Position numbers and translations under genes: made by a program. Shown one piece after another: positions 1-5,063 of a stretch of 7,187 nt of DNA. A model generated the notes under the pieces. That model worked only from the letters and a program-made list of their open reading frames with translations, was not told where the DNA came from and did not search any database. Numbering within the stretch: the stretch's first letter is position 1; the number at the start of each line of letters is the position of its first letter. Source of the stretch: Acidobacteriota bacterium (GTDB lineage: Bacteria; Acidobacteriota; UBA6911; JACQSX01). The DNA is taken from positions 1 to 7,187 of the forward strand of contig JACQGG010000019.1 of NCBI GenBank assembly GCA_016199665.1. Reading direction: 5' to 3'.

Positions 1-128
1 CCGAGGGAAATGTGGCGCCTTTGCGGACAGTTCGCGGCGCCCTGCCGGGGACCCCCTCTACAGGGTTAGGCAACCCTACGGGGGCCGTTTACAACCCGAA
101 ACGCAAAGAGATTCTCGTTCCCAACTGA
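1..128 (+). CDS. Propeller-repeat protein, copy 1, end of the part before the in-frame TGA (5' partial)
   Basis: The frame is open from base 3 and gives 41 residues before TGA at 126-128. The visible part is most of one propeller blade: E-G-N-V-A-P-L-R-T-V, then G-N-P-T-G-A-V, then N-P-K-R-K-E-I-L-V-P-N. It closely matches the end of the complete paralogue at 2265-2387, which has the same K-R-K-E-I-L-V-P-N ending before its own TGA. The start, and presumably the signal peptide, lies upstream of the window. The frame continues directly into the reading frame beginning at 129, so I think both are parts of one polypeptide interrupted by a recoded UGA. No catalytic function can be assigned. The alternative is a short gene that truly stops here. 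Confidence 0.8.
   Translation, partial: EGNVAPLRTVRGALPGTPSTGLGNPTGAVYNPKRKEILVPN
126..128 (+). other. In-frame TGA inside a propeller blade, candidate recoded (Sec) codon, copy 1
   Basis: The codons read GTT CCC AAC TGA GTG. The blade consensus runs through this point: other blades have V-P-N-Q, V-A-N-D or V-S-N-F here, followed by a strand ending in I-x-V-F-x-R. Here V-P-N is followed by TGA and then a strand containing H-P-R-I-S-V-F-A. The TGA therefore takes the place of a turn residue rather than falling between domains. The paralogue has TGA at the equivalent codon. Selenocysteine is the likeliest meaning; Trp readthrough or ordinary termination followed by reinitiation at the adjacent GTG are the alternatives. 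Confidence 0.6.
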
Positions 129-914
129 GTGAGCCATCCGAGAATCTCGGTCTTCGCCAGTTCGGCGAATGGACAGGTCGGTCCTGTCAGAACTCTCCAG
201 GGTCAGGCAACGCTCCAGTCAAGAACCAACCACGCCATGGCTGTGGATCCCATTCATGATGAGATGGTGGTGCCCAATACCTTTGCACAAGCGATTCTTT
301 TCTTTCACGCCGACGCGAGAGGCAATGAGAAACCCCTTCGGGTCATTCAAGGACCGAAGACGCTCATTGGGGGCGCTATGGATACGGACAACGTTGCAGT
401 CGATCCTATCCACAATGAGGTGTATTTGACACAAAGAACCAGCGACTCCGTGCTGGTCTTTGACAGGCAAGCAAACGGCGATGTGGCTCCGATCCGTGTC
501 ATCCATGGTCCCAAGACACGATTGCGCTTTCCTAATCGCGTGGCGGTCGACCCTGTGAACAACCTCGTGGCGGTCAGCGCGAGCTCAGGGGTCTTGCTCT
601 TTAACCGCACCGATAACGGCGATGTTGCCCCTCACTGCGTCATTTGGGGCCCAAAGACCGGTTTGCCGCATTTCTGGACCAACCCGGGAAGGGTCGTGCT
701 GAACCCCGCCGCTAAGAAACTGATCGTCTCAGGACGCATCTGGAAGTATGGCGACTGTGGAGATGTACCCCCTTTGTACAGACTCGAGGGATTTGACGTG
801 ACTGATCTGATCCCGGATGAAAAGGCCATCCTTGATCTGGGGGGAGGTGGGGAAGTCGGTCCTGGCCAGGGTGAGGACAGCGTGAAGATTTTTTCCCTGC
901 CTGAGGCGTATTAG
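129..914 (+). CDS. Propeller-repeat protein, copy 1, part after the in-frame TGA (261 codons)
   Basis: This frame holds about five propeller blades. Each has a D-P-x-x-N/D-E/L core (V-D-P-I-H-D-E near residue 39, V-D-P-I-H-N-E near 91, V-D-P-V-N-N-L near 140, and a degenerate L-N-P near 191), with linkers of the type G-D-V-A-P-x-x-V-I-x-G-P-K-T. It has no signal peptide and no membrane segment, which is odd for a family otherwise exported. GTG at 129 follows TGA directly, with no clear ribosome binding site upstream, so 129 is a formal start only; I infer it is translated as the C-terminal part of the frame before it. It is roughly half identical by eye to the matching part of copy 2 (2388-3203). 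Its last blade is unlike that of copy 2: a glycine-rich stretch at residues 238-248 replaces the usual D-P-x-N-K-E core, but the ending S-V-K-I-F-x-L-P-E is retained. It stops at TAG 912-914. Function unknown; extracellular binding or enzymatic roles are both possible. Confidence 0.8.
   Translation: MSHPRISVFASSANGQVGPVRTLQGQATLQSRTNHAMAVDPIHDEMVVPNTFAQAILFFHADARGNEKPLRVIQGPKTLIGGAMDTDNVAVDPIHNEVYLTQRTSDSVLVFDRQANGDVAPIRVIHGPKTRLRFPNRVAVDPVNNLVAVSASSGVLLFNRTDNGDVAPHCVIWGPKTGLPHFWTNPGRVVLNPAAKKLIVSGRIWKYGDCGDVPPLYRLEGFDVTDLIPDEKAILDLGGGGEVGPGQGEDSVKIFSLPEAY
138..169 (+). promoter_or_regulatory. Two hairpins just downstream of the in-frame TGA, SECIS-like candidate, copy 1
   Basis: Hairpin 1 pairs CCGAG (138-142) with CTCGG (146-150) around AAT. 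Hairpin 2 pairs TTCGCC (153-158) with GGCGAA (164-169) around AGTTC. The second apical loop starts 30 bases after the TGA, within the distance usual for bacterial SECIS elements, and has a G among its first two bases, as SelB recognition usually needs. No obvious bulged U is seen within the stem, which is a weakness. Both hairpins recur at the same offsets in copy 2. Confidence 0.45.
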
Positions 915-933
915 AACCAGACGGCCGAACACT

Positions 934-940
934 GGAGGAG
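934..940 (+). promoter_or_regulatory. Strong ribosome binding site of the complete propeller gene
   Basis: GGAGGAG lies seven bases before ATG at 948. It is the only strong Shine-Dalgarno sequence in the propeller region, and it marks 948 as a genuine translation start. Neither GTG that follows a TGA (129, 2388) has anything comparable. Only 33 bases separate the TAG of copy 1 from this ATG, so the two copies are probably cotranscribed. Confidence 0.85.
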
Positions 941-947
941 AAAACTC

Positions 948-2387
948 ATGATCCATCCACCTCGCTTCTGGAAAACCGCGGCCATGCTCGCGCTTAGCTC
1001 CTGGATCGGCATCGTTGCCGCCGGGCTGTTGCGCAGTCCCGGCCGCGATGTCCCGCGTTCGGAGGCGGCCCTCCCACCGGCGGCCCTGGCGCCCGCCGGT
1101 TACCCCCAATGGGTTGGATACCAACCGTTGCCCGGGACGGCTGATTCTGAAGTGTGTGAGTGGCTGCCCGGCGGCGGATTGTTCGCAGCGGGTCGCCAGG
1201 ATCAGTTGCTGGCGCGGGAATCCCTGCTGGCGGCAGACGACGCAAGGACCGCCATTGACGCCGACCGGTCTCCTCGCCGCGTAATCCACGATCCCGCTCC
1301 CACCTACAGCGCCGTTGCCGTCGACCCAATTCATAACGAGGTCGTGCTGCAAGATGAGAATCTGTTTCAGATCATGATCTACGACCGGCTGGCCAATACG
1401 CCGCCTCAGGCGGCGATGACCGAACCGAAGCGAGTCATAGGCGGTGTCAAGACCAAGGTGGAATTCAACTGCGGTCTGTACGTCGATCCAAAGACGGGCG
1501 ACATCTACTCGGTCAACAATGACACGGTGGACACGATGTCGGTGTTTTCGCGGGCGGCGCAGGGCAACCAGGCGCCGGACCGGGAGCTGCACACGCCGCA
1601 CGGGGCGTATGGCATCGCCGTGGACGAGGACAATCAGGAAATCCTGCTTACCGTCGAGCATGACAACGCGGTCGTGGCCTACCGGAAGGGCGCCAGTGGC
1701 GAAGAAGCGCCGCTTCGCCTGATACAGGGAGACCGTACCGGCCTCGGAGACCCCCATGGAATTGCCGTCGACCCGAAAAGAAACCTGATCTTTGTGGCCA
1801 ACCATGGTTCGACTCATCAGGTCCGTCCTCCGGAAGGAGCCTCGGCCACAAGAAGTGCGGCAAGGGGCACGGCGTCCAAGGAGAATTGGCCCCTGGACCG
1901 GGACATGGCTGTTCCGGGTTCCGGCCGGCTTCTGCCACCGTCCATTACCGTCTACTCCCGGACAGCCGCGGGAGACGTCCCGCCTCTGCGAACAATTCAA
2001 GGTGAAAAGACTCAGTTGAACTGGCCGGGCTCAATGACTCTGGACCCGGAGCGCGGCGAACTGTTTGTGGCCAATGATGCCGGCGACTCAATCCTGGTGT
2101 TCCGCGCGAACGACCAAGGCAATGTGGCGCCGTTCCGGGTCCTCAAGGGCCCCAAGACCGGGCTGAAGAACCCGACCGGCGTTTTTGTGGATCCTCAGAA
2201 TCAAGAGCTGTGGGTCTCCAACTTCGGAAATCACTCCGCCACCGTCTACAAACTGACCGCCGACGGCGACACGGCTCCGCTGCGCACCATACGCGCCGCC
2301 CGACGCGGAAAGACCGCGTTGGGCATCGGCAATCCGGGCGCGGTAGCTTATGATTCCAAACGGAAGGAAATTCTGGTCCCCAACTGA
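948..2387 (+). CDS. Secreted propeller-repeat protein, copy 2, N-terminal part up to the in-frame TGA (479 codons)
   Basis: The start is ATG 948 behind GGAGGAG. Residues 1-30 form an export signal: R6 and K9, then a hydrophobic run at about 10-28. Whether it is cleaved or serves as an anchor is not certain. A low-complexity Pro/Ala linker follows to about residue 110. Seven blade cores can be seen: V-D-P-I-H-N-E (125), V-D-P-K-T-G-D (179), V-D-E-D-N-Q-E (225), V-D-P-K-R-N-L (274), L-D-P-E-R-G-E (365), V-D-P-Q-N-Q-E (414) and Y-D-S-K-R-K-E (468). The style is NHL/YncE-like. Residues about 287-330 are an insertion of polar, Pro/Gly-rich sequence between blades four and five. Only two cysteines occur (70 and 175). 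The frame stops at TGA 2385-2387 halfway through a blade, and the same frame goes on at once into 2388-3203. I infer a single product of about 751 residues with twelve blades, which could make two six-bladed propellers. Substrate or ligand is unknown. Confidence 0.85.
   Translation: MIHPPRFWKTAAMLALSSWIGIVAAGLLRSPGRDVPRSEAALPPAALAPAGYPQWVGYQPLPGTADSEVCEWLPGGGLFAAGRQDQLLARESLLAADDARTAIDADRSPRRVIHDPAPTYSAVAVDPIHNEVVLQDENLFQIMIYDRLANTPPQAAMTEPKRVIGGVKTKVEFNCGLYVDPKTGDIYSVNNDTVDTMSVFSRAAQGNQAPDRELHTPHGAYGIAVDEDNQEILLTVEHDNAVVAYRKGASGEEAPLRLIQGDRTGLGDPHGIAVDPKRNLIFVANHGSTHQVRPPEGASATRSAARGTASKENWPLDRDMAVPGSGRLLPPSITVYSRTAAGDVPPLRTIQGEKTQLNWPGSMTLDPERGELFVANDAGDSILVFRANDQGNVAPFRVLKGPKTGLKNPTGVFVDPQNQELWVSNFGNHSATVYKLTADGDTAPLRTIRAARRGKTALGIGNPGAVAYDSKRKEILVPN
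2385..2387 (+). other. In-frame TGA inside a propeller blade, candidate recoded (Sec) codon, copy 2
   Basis: The codons read GTC CCC AAC TGA GTG. The twelve bases CCCAACTGAGTG are identical in copy 1. It would be residue 480 of a combined 751-residue protein. The following sequence H-P-Q-I-A-A-F-A-R-L-A-N-G completes the interrupted blade strand and linker, as in the other blades. True terminators of genes in this window include TGA (the decarboxylase at 5029-5031), so a genome-wide reassignment of TGA is not supported; local, element-directed recoding would be needed. Confidence 0.62.
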
Positions 2388-3203
2388 GTGGCCCATCCGC
2401 AGATTGCGGCTTTCGCCAGGCTGGCGAACGGCGCCACCCCGCCCAATCGGACGATCACCGGACAAACAACGCGGCTGGCGCGCACGATGCACGACATCCG
2501 CTATGACGAGGTCCATGACGAATTTGTGGTGCCCAATCAGTTTGCTCAGGCAATCCTGACCTTTCGGGGAGGAGCCGTCGGTGATGAGCCGCCGATCCGA
2601 ACCATCCAGGGACCGCACACCAAACTGCAGCGACCCGACCGGCTGGCTCTGGATCCGGTTCACGACGAAATCTTTGTTCCGGAGGGAAATGCAATCCTGG
2701 TATTTCCGCGCGCCGGACAGGGCGACGTGGCGCCGGTTCGTGTGATCACCGGCCCGGCAACGCAGTTGAGCAACACTTCAACCATCGCCGTGGATCCGGT
2801 CAACAACCTGGTCATTGCATCTGACCGGCTGGAAAGGGACCGGACCGAGTCGATTCTGATTTTTAACCGGACCGACAATGGCGACGTCGCGCCGCGCGCG
2901 GTCATTCGGGGCCCCAAGACCGGCATCATCCGCATCAATCAAATGCAGATCTATTCGCCCAAGGGATGGATAGTCGCGACCCAGCCGGGCGAACAGAACA
3001 AGCAGGAGCCGGAAGGGATTTTCGTGGGAATCTGGAGCATCAACGACAGTGGAGACGTTCCGCCGCGGTGGTTTATCGGCGGGCCAAAAAGCCGGATGAA
3101 AAAGCCGCGCGGCGTCGTTCTGGATCCTCGAAACAAGGAGATGATCGTCGCGGACATGCGGCTCAACTCCGTGTTCACCTACTATTTCCCGGAGATCTTT
3201 TAG
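2388..3203 (+). CDS. Propeller-repeat protein, copy 2, part after the in-frame TGA (271 codons)
   Basis: There are five blade cores: Y-D-E-V-H-D-E (39), L-D-P-V-H-D-E (88), V-D-P-V-N-N-L (135), a divergent Y-S-P-K-G-W (189), and L-D-P-R-N-K-E (245). They are joined by linkers such as G-D-V-A-P-x-R-V-I-T-G-P. It contains no cysteine, no signal peptide and no membrane segment. GTG 2388 abuts the upstream TGA. The nearest purine-rich stretch (GGAAGG, about 2362-2367) is some 20 bases away, too far for an ordinary ribosome binding site. A lone exported-type propeller half with no signal makes little sense, so I read it as the C-terminal part of the protein that starts at 948. It ends S-V-F-T-Y-Y-F-P-E-I-F with TAG 3201-3203. 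It could instead be a separately reinitiated protein. Molecular function unknown. Confidence 0.8.
   Translation: MAHPQIAAFARLANGATPPNRTITGQTTRLARTMHDIRYDEVHDEFVVPNQFAQAILTFRGGAVGDEPPIRTIQGPHTKLQRPDRLALDPVHDEIFVPEGNAILVFPRAGQGDVAPVRVITGPATQLSNTSTIAVDPVNNLVIASDRLERDRTESILIFNRTDNGDVAPRAVIRGPKTGIIRINQMQIYSPKGWIVATQPGEQNKQEPEGIFVGIWSINDSGDVPPRWFIGGPKSRMKKPRGVVLDPRNKEMIVADMRLNSVFTYYFPEIF
2397..2428 (+). promoter_or_regulatory. Two hairpins just downstream of the in-frame TGA, SECIS-like candidate, copy 2
   Basis: Hairpin 1 pairs CCGCA (2397-2401) with TGCGG (2405-2409) around GAT. Hairpin 2 pairs TTCGCC (2412-2417) with GGCGAA (2423-2428). The A and T at 2418 and 2422 can also pair, leaving a GGC loop that resembles the apical loop of the E. 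coli fdhF SECIS (A-U closing pair with GGUC). Offsets from the TGA (12 and 27 bases) equal those in copy 1. Hairpin 1 differs from copy 1 by two full pair exchanges, so pairing is kept while sequence changes. Confidence 0.48.
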
Positions 3204-3226
3204 CGAAAATTCCATAGAGAAAAAAC

Positions 3227-3261
3227 CTCCGCGCATTCTCTGCGACCTCTGCGTCTCTGCG
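3227..3261. repeat. Short degenerate tandem repeat, CTCYGCG units
   Basis: Four heptamers begin at 3227 (CTCCGCG), 3238, 3247 and 3255 (CTCTGCG each), spaced 11, 9 and 8 bases. Read on the other strand this is a CGCAGAG-type repeat, a kind of intergenic sequence I have seen scattered in many environmental bacterial genomes. It follows the end of the propeller gene by 23 bases. No function is evident; it is not a CRISPR array, since the spacing is only a few bases. Confidence 0.6.
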
Positions 3262-3347
3262 TTGAGGGCGGATCCACAGCCCTTCAGAACAAGATCTTGG
3301 GTTGCGGCTACGCCGCGCGAAGTCTCGGGCGGTGATTGAGGACGTGT

Positions 3348-3369
3348 GGCCCTCCGAAGCGAGAGGGCC
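3348..3369. repeat. Inverted repeat, 7-bp GC-rich stem
   Basis: GGCCCTC (3348-3354) pairs with GAGGGCC (3363-3369) around an eight-base loop. It could act as a transcription terminator for the propeller operon, but no T-run follows on either strand. It may be only a dispersed palindrome. Confidence 0.4.
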
Positions 3370-3517
3370 GGCGAACGGGGGGGGGGCGTCCAGCTTCAAG
3401 ATATTCGAGATATTTTGCAGATGACGAGGGGGAGTAAAAAAAGTACAATACCGGCGGTTTCCTGGAAATTTAAAACGATTGAATAGTCCGCTGTCGAATG
3501 ACCGGCATATGGGACTG

Positions 3518-3523
3518 AAGGAG
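3518..3523 (+). promoter_or_regulatory. Ribosome binding site of the decarboxylase gene
   Basis: AAGGAG stands five bases before ATG 3529 and supports that start. Confidence 0.8.
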
Positions 3524-3528
3524 ACGTC

Positions 3529-5031
3529 ATGAAGCAAGATGTGTTGAAAGAACCGCAGCAGGCGGCTGCTGCATCGCCAAGAACCAAACCGCGTGATCTT
3601 CGTCAATGGCTGGAAGAAGTAGAAGCGATGGGGGAGCTGAAACGCATTGACGGCGCCGACTGGGATGTCGAGATTGGCGCCATCACTGAATTGTGCCATC
3701 ACCGGCCGGACGCCAGTCCTGCCCTCCTGTTTGACAACATCAAAGGCTACCCCAAAGGCTTCAGACTGGTTTCCAACAGCCTGAACTCGACCCGGCGCGT
3801 CGCCAGAACGCTGCACATGCCCCCGACGACCGATCGGCTGGAGTTTGTTCGCGCCATCCGAAAGCGATTGGCAGAAGTCAAGTACCTCAAGCCCGAAGTG
3901 GTGACCAGCGGCCCCATTCTGGAGAACGTCGTGGAAGGCAAAGACATTGACATGTTCATGTTCCCCACTCCCAAATGGCATGAACTGGACGGCGGCCGCT
4001 ACATCGGGACCGGATCGGTCGACATTACGCGCGATCCCGACGAAGGGTGGGTCAACCTGGGAACCTACCGTGTCATGATTCATGACAAAGACACCGTGGG
4101 GTTTTACATTTCGCCCGGGAAACAGGGCCGAATCATGCGCGAAAAATACTTCGAGCGCGGAGAGCCGTGCAAAGTGGCGATGTCTTTCGGCCACGACCCG
4201 CTCTTCCTGGTCGCCGGCGGCACCGAAGTTCCTCGAGGCGTTTCCGAGTATGACTGGATGGGAGGTCTTCAGGGATATCCCGAGCAGGTCATCAAGGGCG
4301 AGTATACCGGCCTTCCCTTCCCGGCGAATGCGGAAATTGTAGTCGAAGGGGAAGCTCCCCCCGCGGAAGCCGTCAATGAAGGACCCTTCGGAGAATGGAC
4401 CGGCTACTACGCCAGTTCCATGCGTCCCGAACCCATCATGAAAGTGAAGCGATTGTACTTTCGGAACAACCCCATCATCTTGGGAGCCCCTCCGGGACGC
4501 CCGCCGTGCGAATTCAACTATATGCGGTGTTTCGTGCGGTCCGCGCTCATCTGGCGGGAGTTGGAGGGCGCCGGGATCCCCGACATCACCGGCGTCTGGT
4601 GCAACGAAGGGGGCTGCGGCCGCCTTCTGACGGTTGTCTCTTTGAAACAGAGATACGCAGGGCATGCCAAGCAGGCCGGCATGGTGGCGGCCTACTGCCA
4701 GGCAGGCGCCTACCTGGGGCGTTATGTCATAACCGTCGATGACGACATCGACCCCACCAACACCAATGACGTTTTGTGGGCTTTGAGCACGCGATCCAAC
4801 CCTGAGTTTGACATCGAAATTGTGAGAAACAGTTGGAGCGGACCACTGGATCCGGTTCTGCCGAAAGGCAAGAAGCTGTTCAGTTCCCGCGCCATTATCG
4901 ATGCCTGCCGTCCCTTTGATTGGAAGGCCGATTTCCCGCCGGTGGCTGAATCAAGTCCCGCAGTAAGGAAAGCTGCGGAAGAAAAGTGGGGGAAAATACT
5001 CTTCGGCGACGGCGCGACCCAGGCACACTGA
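3529..5031 (+). CDS. UbiD-family prenylated-FMN-dependent decarboxylase
   Basis: The 500-residue product has the usual length and layout of the UbiD/AroY/Fdc1 family, cytosolic enzymes that remove (or add) CO2 on aromatic or alpha,beta-unsaturated acids using prenylated FMN made by UbiX. The N-terminal part begins D-L-R-Q-W-L-E. The cofactor region is V-N-L-G-T-Y-R (175-181), and E-G-P-F-G-E lies at 284-289. R181, E284 and E289 match the catalytic Arg-Glu-Glu triad known from Aspergillus Fdc1 (R173, E277, E282). N176 and E240 match two metal ligands there, but by the same spacing the third ligand (His191 in Fdc1) would be Gln199, in G-K-Q-G-R. The C-terminal V-D-D-D-I-D-P-T (403-410) and V-L-W-A-L are family hallmarks. 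The transporter gene follows directly and probably shares the transcript, so the substrate may be imported by it. It is unlikely to be the ubiquinone-pathway UbiD itself given this context; the exact substrate cannot be read from sequence. No ubiX lies in the window. Confidence 0.93.
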   Translation: MKQDVLKEPQQAAAASPRTKPRDLRQWLEEVEAMGELKRIDGADWDVEIGAITELCHHRPDASPALLFDNIKGYPKGFRLVSNSLNSTRRVARTLHMPPTTDRLEFVRAIRKRLAEVKYLKPEVVTSGPILENVVEGKDIDMFMFPTPKWHELDGGRYIGTGSVDITRDPDEGWVNLGTYRVMIHDKDTVGFYISPGKQGRIMREKYFERGEPCKVAMSFGHDPLFLVAGGTEVPRGVSEYDWMGGLQGYPEQVIKGEYTGLPFPANAEIVVEGEAPPAEAVNEGPFGEWTGYYASSMRPEPIMKVKRLYFRNNPIILGAPPGRPPCEFNYMRCFVRSALIWRELEGAGIPDITGVWCNEGGCGRLLTVVSLKQRYAGHAKQAGMVAAYCQAGAYLGRYVITVDDDIDPTNTNDVLWALSTRSNPEFDIEIVRNSWSGPLDPVLPKGKKLFSSRAIIDACRPFDWKADFPPVAESSPAVRKAAEEKWGKILFGDGATQAH

Positions 5032-5039
5032 AAGGAGAG
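5031..5039 (+). promoter_or_regulatory. Shine-Dalgarno-like sequence after the decarboxylase stop
   Basis: AAAGGAGAG overlaps the last base of the decarboxylase TGA. It looks like a good ribosome binding site, but the first ATG of the transporter frame is at 5064, 24 bases away, so the pairing of site and start is uncertain. Confidence 0.4.
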
Positions 5040-5063
5040 CCAGCCTTCGCGCCGGCGACCATC

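Larger units (their letters stand above)
3204..3528. other. Intergenic region between the propeller genes and the decarboxylase gene
   Basis: No gene is visible here. It holds a CTCTGCG-type repeat (3227-3261), an inverted repeat (3348-3369), a run of ten G (3377-3386) and an AT-richer stretch from about 3400 to 3485. That stretch contains TACAAT (3444-3449), which could be a -10 element, but no -35 sequence lies at the right distance: TTGCAG at 3415-3420 is 23 bases away. The promoter of the decarboxylase gene is probably in this part, but I cannot place it securely. Confidence 0.5.

Noticed and set aside
912..950. In-frame TAG between copy 1 and copy 2 as another recoding site
   Set aside because: The end before it matches the end of copy 2, and a strong ribosome binding site, an ATG and a signal peptide follow, so it is a true gene boundary.
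729..2000. Long minus-strand open frame of 423 codons
   Set aside because: It lies opposite the propeller genes, crosses the boundary between the two copies, is rich in Arg/Gly/Val with no recognisable domain, and mirrors the repeats of the plus strand.
2385..2387. Genome-wide reassignment of TGA to Trp or Gly
   Set aside because: The decarboxylase and the minus-strand coiled-coil gene end in TGA, and Trp is coded by TGG throughout, so the standard bacterial code fits the remainder of the window.
3227..3261. CRISPR array
   Set aside because: The units are only seven bases with one to four bases between them; there are no spacers.
3415..3449. Sigma-70 promoter TTGCAG / TACAAT for the decarboxylase
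   Set aside because: The spacer is 23 bases, too long; only the -10-like element is plausible.
3175..4665. Minus-strand open frame of 496 codons opposite the decarboxylase gene
   Set aside because: The plus strand has clear UbiD motifs and a ribosome binding site; the opposite frame shows no family signature and is a GC-rich shadow.
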